From JAHEEL01 sp942491345 (GTDB lineage: Bacteria > Actinomycetota > Acidimicrobiia > Spongiisociales > UBA5794): DNA of 64,000 nucleotides. Under the pieces are notes generated by a model that had not been told where the DNA came from, did no database searches, and saw only the letters and a list, made by a program, of their open reading frames with translations. Position numbers and translations under genes: made by a program. Each line of letters opens with the position of its first letter. Position 1 is the first letter of the stretch. This document shows positions 25,201 through 32,420 of the stretch, in pieces. The DNA lies in the NCBI GenBank assembly GCA_942491345.1, contig CALOAN010000011.1, positions 248,001 to 312,000 of the forward strand. The letters run 5' to 3'.

Positions 25201-25491
25201 GTGGCTACCGACCCGGTAGTCAGGAAGACCTTCCCAGACGTACCATGCGTTGCAGCCTGGAAGCTCTCGACCGGGAGATGGCTGAAGGTGGACACGAACG
25301 ACACGATCAGCGTGCGGGATCATGGTCGGCCTTGCGAACACGGTTCGCTCTGGCCGCACTGGGTCAACGCCGCGAACGCCAAGTGGTGGCAGGAACCGGA
25401 GTGTCTCGGCGGCAGGGAGATGGTCCTGCGGCGTATCGACGAAGGTGTGTGGCGGGAGGTCCACGCGAAAGGCGCCGGCGACGACGTCTAG
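25201..25491 (+). CDS. Hypothetical small protein
   Basis: 96 residues from GTG 25201. The protein has a natural-looking composition, rich in Trp and charged residues (AAWKLSTGRWLKVDTNDTISVRD, LWPHWVNAANAKWWQEPECLG), with two Cys in HGRPCEHG and EPEC. No recognised family, signal or membrane span. It lies in the decayed patch between ychF and the SGNH hydrolase gene. It could be an orphan accessory gene or a fragment. Confidence 0.4.
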   Translation: MATDPVVRKTFPDVPCVAAWKLSTGRWLKVDTNDTISVRDHGRPCEHGSLWPHWVNAANAKWWQEPECLGGREMVLRRIDEGVWREVHAKGAGDDV

Positions 25492-25666
25492 CGTCCGGCT
25501 ACGAGGAGCAGATGTGCCGCTCGGACCGAGACGGTCGAGCAGGTGCCCTCCCGCATCGTTCCAGCCCATATGGCAACCGCCGTGGCCGATTGGCACACGT
25601 GCCTGGCGGCTCAAGATTGGAGGCGCAAATGCCGACGCGGAGGGTATGCCGAGCGATGGAGGCGCT

Positions 25667-25897
25667 ATGGGAGCCCGCAGCATCCAGGAGCTGCCGGTCA
25701 GGATTCTGACGGATGACGAGCTGATCAGCGAGTACGACCGGACCTTTGAATCGGCTGTCACCCCTCAGTCACACAATGGCTACCCGGCCCGGTGGGATGA
25801 CGGCGCCATGCGGCGGAATTCCGCAGCGATGGGGGAACTCCTTCGCCGCGGCTACCGCTGCACCGCTCCGCAGTGGCGGAAACCCGCCGAGGTGTAG
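25667..25897 (+). CDS. Hypothetical small protein
   Basis: 76 residues from ATG 25667, preceded by GGAGG with 4-5 nt spacing; ATG 25646 in frame is an alternative. The sequence (ELPVRILTDDELISEYDRTF, then RWDDGAMRRNSAAMGELLRRG) looks helical and charged. No family recognised. The same patch as the 96-residue ORF and sigma stub; directly followed by the 104-bp palindrome. Confidence 0.4.
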   Translation: MGARSIQELPVRILTDDELISEYDRTFESAVTPQSHNGYPARWDDGAMRRNSAAMGELLRRGYRCTAPQWRKPAEV

Positions 25898-25905
25898 AGC
25901 GGCGT

Positions 25906-26009
25906 ACCCAGGGTTCTCCGCATCGCATGCGGCGCACCCAGCCCGCGGTACGCGAGCCGCTTCATTCTGCGGGCCCACAGCGCCGTATGCAGGGTGGAGA
26001 ACCCTGGGT
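25906..26009. repeat. 104-bp imperfect palindrome with perfect 14-bp ends
   Basis: The ends are ACCCAGGGTTCTCC (25906-25919) and its exact complement GGAGAACCCTGGGT (25996-26009). Inside, GCATGCGGCGC pairs with GCGCCGTATGC (one mismatch) after a 5-nt internal loop, and CCCGC pairs with GCGGG nearer the middle. As RNA or single-stranded DNA it would make one long stem. No coding content. Candidate MITE-like element or structured RNA. Confidence 0.6.
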
Positions 26010-26055
26010 TCACGAGTAGTCGCGATCGATCGGCCAAGTGCAGGTGTGTCCCCGG

Positions 26056-26061
26056 TAGCCT
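26056..26061 (+). promoter_or_regulatory. -10 box TAGCCT, leaderless start of SGNH hydrolase gene
   Basis: TAGCCT, 6 nt, ATG 26068; it decides for this ATG over the in-frame GTG at 26062. Confidence 0.55.
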
Positions 26062-26067
26062 GTGCCC

Positions 26068-26826
26068 ATGGCCAAGAAGTACTGGAAAGCTGCTCGACGC
26101 CCACTCGCGATCGGCGGTGTTCTCACCGCCCAGATGGTGCAGGCGATCCAGCGCCCCGATCTCGAGAGCCTCACCGATCAGGACCCTTCAGGGACGTTTG
26201 GCGACCCCGCACTCCCCCGGCTGCGGATGATCGCCCTCGGCGACAGCACCATTACCGCCCCCGGTGTTGAGCCTCTCGATGATGCGTGGGTCCGTCGAAC
26301 TGCGATCCACTTGTCGGACCGCTACTACGTCGAGCTCGTCTCAGTGGCGATCGGTGGATCGAGAATCAGCGACGTCCGCGACGGCCAGGTTCATCGAGCG
26401 ATTGTCCTCGGCGCAGACTTGGCGGTGCTGTCGGTGGGTGGGAACGACGCGTTGCGCGGAACTCCCGTGAGCAGATTCGAAGCCTCCTACGACCAGGTTG
26501 TCCGGACGATGATCGAAGCATTCCCCGCCGTCGCCGTGTGCGGCGTCGGCGACCTCGGCGCGATTCCGCGTCTTCCGGCCCTCGCTCAAGGAGTCGCGCG
26601 GGTACGCGGGCGCGCAATCGATCATGCGATTAGCCGGGTTGCGTTCCGATACGGCGTTCCCAAGTCAAGAGCGTGGGGTCCGGAGTACGCGAGTTTCGAG
26701 CATGAGCCCGCTTTGTGGGCCGGCGACCTCTTCCACGCATCGGCAGATGGCCATGCGATCTACGCCGACGCGACGAATCCGCTCGTTGATGAAGCGCTCA
26801 GACGGGCGCGTTTCTCTCCGTCATGA
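26068..26826 (+). CDS. SGNH/GDSL-family hydrolase
   Basis: 252 residues. The four conserved blocks are visible: block I ALGDSTITAPG (about 56-66, Ser nucleophile in GDST), block II GGSRISDV, block III SVGGNDALRG (oxyanion GxND, about 121-130) and block V DLFHASADGHAIYA (Asp and His, about 222-235). An esterase/lipase or acyl hydrolase of unknown substrate. The N-terminus is basic with a weakly hydrophobic PLAIGGVLTAQMVQAI, so export is not clear. The 3' end overlaps the uridine kinase 3' end by 29 bp. Confidence 0.85.
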   Translation: MAKKYWKAARRPLAIGGVLTAQMVQAIQRPDLESLTDQDPSGTFGDPALPRLRMIALGDSTITAPGVEPLDDAWVRRTAIHLSDRYYVELVSVAIGGSRISDVRDGQVHRAIVLGADLAVLSVGGNDALRGTPVSRFEASYDQVVRTMIEAFPAVAVCGVGDLGAIPRLPALAQGVARVRGRAIDHAISRVAFRYGVPKSRAWGPEYASFEHEPALWAGDLFHASADGHAIYADATNPLVDEALRRARFSPS

Positions 26827-27490
26827 AGTGACGGATCATCGACGTAACCGTCCCGATCGCGCCGGGGTTGTAGCCCTCCGGAACGATGATGTCGGCGTAG
26901 CGCTTCGAGGGCTCAACAAACTGCAGATGCATCGGACGAACCGTCTTCTCGTATTGGTTCAGCACTGAATCGACGGTGCGCCCCCGTTCGACGATGTCGC
27001 GTTGCAGACGTCGCATGAGCCGAAGATCGGCGTCGGTATCGATGTAGATGCGTAGATCCATGAGCTCGCGCAACTCCGGGTCGGCGAGAACCAGAATGCC
27101 GTCGACGATGATGACGGCCTGCGGTTCCACGCGCAACGTTTCGGGCGATCGTGTATGTGTGCCGAAGTCGTAGACGGGTCGGTCGACGGAGCGCCCAGAC
27201 CGAAGCGCGGAGATGTGCTCGATCATCAACTCGTTCTCGAGCGAGTCTGGATGGTCGTAGTTGATCTCGGTCCGTTCCTCATACGTGAGGTGATCCTGCA
27301 CCCGGTAGTAGGCGTCGTGCGGGAGCTGGATGACGAATTCGGGTCCAACGATGTCCACAACACTCTGAACGATGGTCGTCTTGCCGGAGCCGGAACCGCC
27401 CGCAATACCGATGACGAGCGGGTGTTCTTCCTCCTCGCCGTGGGGCCATGCGGCCGCGTGATCAAACCGGGATGCGAGGTCGAACGCCAT
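26798..27490 (-). CDS. udk: Uridine kinase
   Basis: 230 residues from ATG 27490, where TAGGAT lies 7 nt upstream; the longer frame adds 14 residues without support. P-loop GIAGGSGSGKTTI at about 27-39, then LPHDAYYRVQDHLTYEERTEINYDHPDS with the uridine-binding region, and VIIVDGILVLADPELRELMDLRIYIDTDADLRLMRRLQRDIVERGR with the lid. It phosphorylates uridine and cytidine in pyrimidine salvage, using ATP or GTP. It ends VPEGYNPGAI as in other Udk proteins. Confidence 0.92.
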   Translation of the reverse strand: MAFDLASRFDHAAAWPHGEEEEHPLVIGIAGGSGSGKTTIVQSVVDIVGPEFVIQLPHDAYYRVQDHLTYEERTEINYDHPDSLENELMIEHISALRSGRSVDRPVYDFGTHTRSPETLRVEPQAVIIVDGILVLADPELRELMDLRIYIDTDADLRLMRRLQRDIVERGRTVDSVLNQYEKTVRPMHLQFVEPSKRYADIIVPEGYNPGAIGTVTSMIRHFMTERNAPV

Positions 27491-27497
27491 ACGGACG

Positions 27498-27503
27498 ATC
27501 CTA
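27498..27503 (-). promoter_or_regulatory. -10 box TAGGAT, leaderless start of udk
   Basis: TAGGAT, 7 nt, ATG 27490. Located 35 bp beyond the DUF4097 gene, giving udk its own promoter. Confidence 0.5.
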
Positions 27504-27538
27504 GAACCTGCGAACCGACGATGCTGCGCCAACCTCGG

Positions 27539-28303
27539 TCAGCGGAGCGTGATGTCTCCGGACATCGTCTTGATCCGCATCGTCGCGTTGATGGTTCGTT
27601 CACCCGTGCCTGCGGGAGCGAGGTTGCGGATGCTCCCAGATAGGGTCTGGAAATCGGCGTCGATCGACATGCCGGGGACGAGTCCGATGGCGATGTCGCC
27701 CGACATCGTCGCGCCGTCGAAGTGCACACCGGAGAAGCGCCGGACGGCGACATCACCGCTCGCAGTCTTCACCGAGACTGATCCTTCCGCCGATCCGACG
27801 GAGATATCTCCAGACGCCGTGCTGGCGACAAGGTCTCCGTCGAGGGAGTCAACTCGGACGTCACCGGAAGCTGTCGCGACCTGGAGCCCACCCGCGGCGC
27901 TGCCAACGGTGAGGTCTCCACTTGCAGTCTTGACACGGGCACGGCCGTCGAACGACGCAAGGTGAACATCGCTGGAGGCGCCCTCGATGACCACATCGGA
28001 CACCGGCCCGAGAATCCTGATGTCGCCGGACGTGGCTCGCACTCCGATCACGGTGCCTTCAGGAACGACGAGCTTGATCTTCAGTCGGCCGCGCCCCCAG
28101 CTCCGGCCGCCCTTACGCGTGGTGACCGTGATGACGTCCCCGGTCTGCATCACGGAGAGTTGTTCAAGTCCGCTTTCTGAGCCCTCAGCTTCGAGGACGA
28201 TCGTCTTCGAGTCGCCCTCGACAACCGACACGCCGGCAGAGGAGACCGTCACGACCACTTCGGGATGGTCGCCGACGGCGAACTCGCGCTTCAACTTGCT
28301 CAT
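27539..28303 (-). CDS. DUF4097 beta-helix protein
   Basis: 254 residues. The core is a right-handed beta-helix-like array in which the unit (T/S)ASGDV-x12-15 recurs about seven times (ATSGDIRI, KTASGDLTV, ATASGDVRV, STASGDISV, KTASGDVAV, ATMSGDIAI, KTMSGDITL), as in DUF4097/adhesin-like putative proteins. No signal peptide, so probably cytosolic. Its start overlaps the stop of the upstream ribbon-helix-helix gene by 4 nt (28300-28303). DUF4097 genes often sit beside regulators of envelope stress, but a biochemical role is not known. Confidence 0.85.
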   Translation of the reverse strand: MSKLKREFAVGDHPEVVVTVSSAGVSVVEGDSKTIVLEAEGSESGLEQLSVMQTGDVITVTTRKGGRSWGRGRLKIKLVVPEGTVIGVRATSGDIRILGPVSDVVIEGASSDVHLASFDGRARVKTASGDLTVGSAAGGLQVATASGDVRVDSLDGDLVASTASGDISVGSAEGSVSVKTASGDVAVRRFSGVHFDGATMSGDIAIGLVPGMSIDADFQTLSGSIRNLAPAGTGERTINATMRIKTMSGDITLR

Positions 28304-28743
28304 GTCTCGATCGTCCCGCTGTACCGACGGCCGGTGTCGCGTTCCTTGGCTTTGCCCGCCAAGGTCTTGACGACAAACGTGTTGACCGACTCTCCCGCCT
28401 CTCCTGCAGCGTCCTCGAGCACACCCTTGAGCTTCTCCGAGAGTCGCAGCGTGATACGTGCCTCGAGATCGTCGGTGTTGATTCTCACCGTGTCTTCGCC
28501 TCCGTGAACGACGAGAACCGGTGCGCCCTCTCGCAGTTCGACACCGACGCGCTGATTCGGAAGCTGCGCATCGACCTCGATCGCCGCCTGCTCCGCGAGG
28601 TGCATTACGGCGCGATCGATGGCCGGTTCAAGACCGGCCATGATCGCCTCGCCGGCTTCCACAACCTGAGGGTCATCGCCTGCGAGTCTCAGTTGAGCGC
28701 TGAGCGATTCCTCGATCTCGGCCATGACGACACGTGCATCCAT
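28300..28743 (-). CDS. Ribbon-helix-helix-type regulator with N-terminal extension
   Basis: 147 residues from ATG 28743 (SD AGGGAG); a TTG at 28761 overlapping the previous stop is an alternative. The C-terminal ~45 residues (ARITLRLSEKLKGVLEDAAG, then ESVNTFVVKTLAGKAKE) have the beta-strand/helix/helix pattern of Arc/CopG/HicB-like RHH DNA-binding domains. The first ~90 residues are acidic and helical, perhaps for dimerisation or effector sensing. It sits between a 39-residue ORF and DUF4097 with overlaps at both sides. I infer that it represses its own operon through the palindrome at 28910-28928. Confidence 0.65.
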   Translation of the reverse strand: MDARVVMAEIEESLSAQLRLAGDDPQVVEAGEAIMAGLEPAIDRAVMHLAEQAAIEVDAQLPNQRVGVELREGAPVLVVHGGEDTVRINTDDLEARITLRLSEKLKGVLEDAAGEAGESVNTFVVKTLAGKAKERDTGRRYSGTIET

Positions 28744-28757
28744 CTCGATCTCCCTGT

Positions 28758-28877
28758 TCAACGCCCGTCGGTGCGGCCGGTGAGCCGCAGCATCGAACGA
28801 CGCCGCTTCTGATCGTCTGAACCATACGTCATCTCGACCATGATTCGTTCCGCTTCAAGATTGGTGTAGCACAACAT
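28758..28877 (-). CDS. 39-residue basic ORF leading the RHH-DUF4097 operon
   Basis: ATG 28877 is preceded by GAGAGGAG with 4 nt spacing. The product begins MLCYTNLEAERIMVEMTYGS and ends in an Arg-rich tail (DDQKRRRSMLRLTGRTDGR). Its stop TGA (28760-28758) overlaps the alternative TTG start of the RHH gene. It is short but well placed, with strong SD, tight spacing and a shared promoter. It could be a leader peptide or a small regulator; no family is recognised. Confidence 0.5.
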   Translation of the reverse strand: MLCYTNLEAERIMVEMTYGSDDQKRRRSMLRLTGRTDGR

Positions 28878-28909
28878 GGTGCTCCTCTCGTTGTATCCGC
28901 TCGTCGGTA

Positions 28910-28928
28910 TGACATCATCATGATGTCA
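28910..28928. promoter_or_regulatory. 19-bp palindromic operator candidate
   Basis: TGACATCATCATGATGTCA, a perfect inverted repeat about one central base (half-site TGACATCAT). It overlaps the -10 region of the RHH-DUF4097 operon (-35 TTGACA at 28948-28943 on the minus strand, CATCAT 17 nt later). It is next to two direct ATGCTGTC words at 28931-28946. Probably bound by the operon's own RHH protein; that is inference. Confidence 0.55.
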
Positions 28929-28942
28929 CAATGCTGTCATGC

Positions 28943-28948
28943 TGTCAA
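28943..28948 (-). promoter_or_regulatory. -35 box TTGACA of the RHH-DUF4097 operon
   Basis: A consensus TTGACA on the minus strand; a 17-nt spacer leads to CATCAT (28925-28920), inside the palindrome. The 39-residue ORF starts about 43 nt further on. Confidence 0.5.
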
Positions 28949-28982
28949 CCCCTTACTTCTCTCACACCATCCCGGACCGGCC

Positions 28983-28988
28983 TACGAT
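28983..28988 (+). promoter_or_regulatory. -10 box TACGAT of the thiamine operon
   Basis: TACGAT about 10 nt ahead of the first conserved riboswitch base. Transcription would begin near 28995, just before the aptamer. No clear -35 was seen. Confidence 0.45.
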
Positions 28989-28997
28989 GGGCGCGAC

Positions 28998-29104
28998 CAC
29001 TCCGGGGAGTTCGGGAACGCCGAACTGAGAGGGCGGCCGGTGCAGCGCAGCTGCGAACGCCTCCGACCCGCGGAACCTGAACTGGGTTATACCAGCGGAG
29101 GAAG
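28998..29104 (+). ncRNA. TPP riboswitch (THI element)
   Basis: The conserved CTGAGA lies at 29025-29030 and GAACCTGAACTGGGTTATAC at 29073-29092, continuing into CAGCGGAGG, the diagnostic 3' half of the THI box. P1 pairs CTCCG (29000-29004) with CGGAG (29096-29100). A GC-rich P3 extension fills about 29031-29065. The Shine-Dalgarno GGAGGAAG (29097-29104) of the pyrophosphokinase gene is part of the 3' P1 strand and lies 3 nt before GTG 29108. Ligand binding should therefore hide the SD and stop translation. Confidence 0.92.
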
Positions 29105-29107
29105 CAC

Positions 29108-29767
29108 GTGGAGAGCCACACCAACCAGGTGATCGTCCTATCGGGCGGCGAACCGATCGCCAACAACAGCAGCTTCAGCCTTCCAGACGACGCCTACGTG
29201 ATCGCTGCAGATAGCGGGCTGCACCATGCCAAGGAACTCGGTCTCGCCGCTGATCTCGTGATCGGAGACATGGACTCGGTGGACGCCGCCGTACTCGACG
29301 ATGCGGTCCGGAATGGCTCGTCGCTGCAACGACACCCGACCGCCAAGGACTCCACGGATCTCGAACTCGCGTTCGAGGCGGCGTTAGCCATGGGAGCTGA
29401 GCGGATTCTCGTCGTCGGATCGCACACCGGTCGGCTCGATCATCTTCTCGGCTCCATGGGCCTCGTTGCTGCGACGGCTCGGCACGTAGATGAGATCGTC
29501 TGGACGGACGGACACACCATCGTCACCGTGTGCACACCACGCAACGCCGCAGTGATCGACGGCCGACCCGGCGACCGGCTCTCACTCGTGCCGACCGGCG
29601 CCGACGTCGTCGGTGTCACCACCGAGGGCCTCCGCTGGAGCCTTGACGCCGAGACCCTCGCCGCCGGATCCACCCGGGGCGTCAGCAACGTGATGGACGC
29701 CGCCCTGGCTTCCATTCAGGTCGAGGAGGGAACACTGTTCATCGTTCACGAGAGGGCCAACCGATGA
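29108..29767 (+). CDS. thiN: Thiamine pyrophosphokinase
   Basis: 219 residues from GTG 29108, under the TPP riboswitch. Family marks: VIVLSGGEPI, VIAADSGLHHAKELGLAADLVIGDMDSV (about 30-57, substrate/Mg Asp residues), the catalytic-site HPTAKDSTDLELAFEAAL (about 77-94) and VVGSHTGRLDHLLGSM. The C-terminal beta domain has GDRLSLVP and TTEGLRWSL, the thiamine-binding half. It makes thiamine diphosphate from thiamine and ATP, i.e. salvage. Stop and next start overlap by 4 nt (ATGA) with thiB. Confidence 0.92.
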   Translation: MESHTNQVIVLSGGEPIANNSSFSLPDDAYVIAADSGLHHAKELGLAADLVIGDMDSVDAAVLDDAVRNGSSLQRHPTAKDSTDLELAFEAALAMGAERILVVGSHTGRLDHLLGSMGLVAATARHVDEIVWTDGHTIVTVCTPRNAAVIDGRPGDRLSLVPTGADVVGVTTEGLRWSLDAETLAAGSTRGVSNVMDAALASIQVEEGTLFIVHERANR

Positions 29768-30804
29768 GACGACTCCGACTGAACGTGGCGATCATCGTGG
29801 TCGCACTCGCCGGCGCAGCGTGTGGGTCGGGTAGTTCAACACCGGACGAGGTCGTGTTGATGACCCACGGTTCGTTTGTGGTCTCCGAGGGCGTTCTCGA
29901 GGCATTTACCGAGGCGACCGGAGTATCCGTGACCGTGCTCCAATCTGCTGACGCCGGGACCATGGTCAACCAGGCGATCCTCACCAAGGACAATCCGATC
30001 GCCGATGTTCTCTACGGCATCGACAACACGTTCCTTTCGAGAGCGATCGCTGAAGACCTGTTCCTCCCCTACCGGGCGACGAACATCGATGTTGCACCCG
30101 AGCCGCTCCGAATACCCGGAGACCAGGTCACGCCGATCGATTTTGGCGACGTCTGTGTCAACCTCGATCCGGCGGGGCTCCAAGCTCGGGGGCTCGGGCT
30201 GCCGGAACGCCTCGCCGACCTTGCCGACCCCGCCTACCGCGGCATCTTCGTGGTCGAGGATCCGACGACTTCGTCGCCCGGCCTCGCATTCCTGCTCGCG
30301 ACAATCAGCGTCTTCGGCGAGGAAGGCGACTACCCCTGGCAGGCCTACTGGACCGACCTCGTGGCAAATGACGTCCAGATCGTTCCCGGATGGGAGCAGG
30401 CGTACTACGGCGACTTCTCAGGGGGATCGGGAGAAGGAGAGCGGCCGGCCGTCGTGTCGTACGCGACGTCGCCGGTGGCCGAGGTCTACTACAGCGATCT
30501 CGACGCCGCGCCGACGTCAATCATCGAGGACGGCTGCTTCCGACAGATCGAGTATGCAGGAATCCTCAACGGAACCGAAGCCGAAGCAACGGCACGGCAA
30601 CTCGTCGACTTCCTCCTCGCGCGAACGTTCCAAGAAGACATCCCGCTCAACATGTTCGTCTTCCCGGCCAACGAAGATGCGGCGCTGCCGGATGTCTTCG
30701 CCGAATACGCAACGATCCCGGCGAACCCGGTCATCATGGACCCGGCAGCCATCGAGGAGAACCGCGATCGCTGGCTCGCCGAATGGGCGACGATCGTTCG
30801 ATGA
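29764..30804 (+). CDS. thiB: Thiamine ABC transporter substrate-binding lipoprotein
   Basis: 346 residues with lipoprotein signal MRRLRLNVAIIVVALAGAACGS (lipobox Cys about 20). The mature protein is the ThiB/AfuA-type periplasmic-binding fold: VVLMTHGSFVVSEGVLEAFTEATGVSVTVLQSAD, DVLYGIDNTFLSRA, TPIDFGDVCVNLD, VSYATSPVAEVYYS. The riboswitch, the neighbouring pyrophosphokinase gene and the ThiB-type SFxVS segment support thiamine as ligand. Anchored outside the membrane, it delivers substrate to ThiP. Overlaps thiP by ATGA at 30801-30804. Confidence 0.88.
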   Translation: MRRLRLNVAIIVVALAGAACGSGSSTPDEVVLMTHGSFVVSEGVLEAFTEATGVSVTVLQSADAGTMVNQAILTKDNPIADVLYGIDNTFLSRAIAEDLFLPYRATNIDVAPEPLRIPGDQVTPIDFGDVCVNLDPAGLQARGLGLPERLADLADPAYRGIFVVEDPTTSSPGLAFLLATISVFGEEGDYPWQAYWTDLVANDVQIVPGWEQAYYGDFSGGSGEGERPAVVSYATSPVAEVYYSDLDAAPTSIIEDGCFRQIEYAGILNGTEAEATARQLVDFLLARTFQEDIPLNMFVFPANEDAALPDVFAEYATIPANPVIMDPAAIEENRDRWLAEWATIVR

Positions 30805-32420
30805 GATCGAAGCGCTCCCTTCTCCTGATCGGCGCGATTCCGGCGGTATTCATTGGCTACTTCTTCGTGTATCCGGTGCTCACGATCCTGTACACCGGTC
30901 TGGTCCCCGACGGACAGATCGCGACCTCGGCATTCACCGAGACCCTGTCGAGTTCAACGGTTCGAGGCATTGCCTGGTTCACGTTGTGGCAGGCACTGCT
31001 TTCGACGCTCCTCACCGTGGCGATTGGACTCCCGATCGCGTACGTGTTCGCGAAGTATCGGTTCCCCGGCCGATCGTTGCTCCGCTCCCTGACCCTGGTC
31101 CCATTCGTTCTGCCCACAATCGTCGTCGGGGTCGCATTCCTCGCCGTTCTCGGTCCCGGGAGCCCCTTCGGCGTGAACCTGCGCGGCACGATATGGGCGA
31201 TCCTCATCGCCCATGTGTTCTACAACCTGGCCATCGTGATCCGCGGCGTCGGAGCATTCTGGGAACAGGTTGACCCACACCTCGAAGATGCAGCCCGCAT
31301 CCTCGGTGCCGGAAGACTCCGCGTGTTTCGCACCATCACTCTTCCCCTGCTCCGGCCCGCCATCCTGTCGAGTGCGGCGCTGGTGTTCCTCTTCTCCTTC
31401 ACGTCCTTTGGGGTGATCCTTGTGCTCGGTGACCTCCGTCACACGACCCTCGAGGTTGAGATCTGGCGACAGGCAACAGCCTTCCTCCGCCTCGACCTTG
31501 CCGCGGCGCTCGCGGTGCTCCAACTCATCGGCGTCACGGTGCTCCTCGTCCTCTACAGCAAGGCCCGAAACCGGCGAGCGGCCGAACTCACGCTGCGCCC
31601 GTCGAGCGAGATCGCCCGTGCTCCTCGAACGACGGGCGAGTGGGCCGTCGTCGTTTCCACGCTCTGCATGCTGGCGATCATTGTTGTCACGCCGCTCGCC
31701 GTGTTGATCTGGAGGTCACTGTCAACACCGGATGGACTTGGTTTGTCCAACTACGCGCACCTGTTCGACCCCCCGAGGGCCACGGCGGTGTTCGTGTCGC
31801 CGACGGACGCAATCGCCAACACCCTGCAGTTCGCCGTTCCTGCCGTGTTGATCGCGAGCGGCGTCGGACTCCTGGCGGCCACCGTCATCGTGTCGGCGAG
31901 CGGGCGCAGCGGCCGCATCTTCGACACGGTGCTCATGCTCCCCCTCGGAACCTCCGCCGTCACCATCGGGTTCGGCTTCCTCGTGGCACTCGACCAACCG
32001 ATCGACCTTCGCGCTTCATTCCTCCTCATCCCGGTCGCCCATGCACTCGTGGCGATTCCGTTCGTCGTACGCAGCACGGTGCCGGTGATGGAATCGATCC
32101 AACACCGCCTGCGCGAGGCGGCGGCCGTGCTCGGCGCGTCACCACGCCGTGCGTGGCGAGAGGTCGATTTGCCACTCATCACGCGCGCACTCGCCGTCGC
32201 GGCCATGTTCGCGTTCGCGATCTCCGTCGGGGAATTCGGCGCAACATCGTTCATCGCACGCCCGGCAACGGCCACCATCCCCGTCGCGATCTTCCGCCTC
32301 CTCGGCCGTCCCGGCACGTTTGGGGAGGCAATGGCGATGTCGGTGATACTCATGGCTATCGTTGCCGTCGCCGCTCTTGGCATCGAAGCGGTACGCGGCA
32401 CTCGTTCGGGCGGCGTCTGA
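30801..32420 (+). CDS. thiP: Thiamine ABC transporter permease
   Basis: 539 residues from ATG 30801, overlapping thiB; the longer open frame upstream is a shadow. It is two fused permease halves with about 12 membrane helices. Each half has the EAA-loop: EDAARILGAGRLRVFRTITLPLLRPAI (about 165-191) and REAAAVLGASPRRAWREVDLPLITRAL (about 436-462). The double-domain design matches ThiP. The membrane channel of the importer, driven by the next gene. Stop and next start share TGATG. Confidence 0.9.
   Translation: MRSKRSLLLIGAIPAVFIGYFFVYPVLTILYTGLVPDGQIATSAFTETLSSSTVRGIAWFTLWQALLSTLLTVAIGLPIAYVFAKYRFPGRSLLRSLTLVPFVLPTIVVGVAFLAVLGPGSPFGVNLRGTIWAILIAHVFYNLAIVIRGVGAFWEQVDPHLEDAARILGAGRLRVFRTITLPLLRPAILSSAALVFLFSFTSFGVILVLGDLRHTTLEVEIWRQATAFLRLDLAAALAVLQLIGVTVLLVLYSKARNRRAAELTLRPSSEIARAPRTTGEWAVVVSTLCMLAIIVVTPLAVLIWRSLSTPDGLGLSNYAHLFDPPRATAVFVSPTDAIANTLQFAVPAVLIASGVGLLAATVIVSASGRSGRIFDTVLMLPLGTSAVTIGFGFLVALDQPIDLRASFLLIPVAHALVAIPFVVRSTVPVMESIQHRLREAAAVLGASPRRAWREVDLPLITRALAVAAMFAFAISVGEFGATSFIARPATATIPVAIFRLLGRPGTFGEAMAMSVILMAIVAVAALGIEAVRGTRSGGV

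Noticed and set aside
25084..25761. 225-codon minus-strand ORF in the decayed patch
   Set aside because: Overlaps the plus-strand candidates and has shadow-like composition without recognisable segments.
25906..26009. Integron attC site or retron msr/msd for the palindrome
   Set aside because: No GTTRRRY/RYYYAAC core sites, integrase or reverse transcriptase gene is present.
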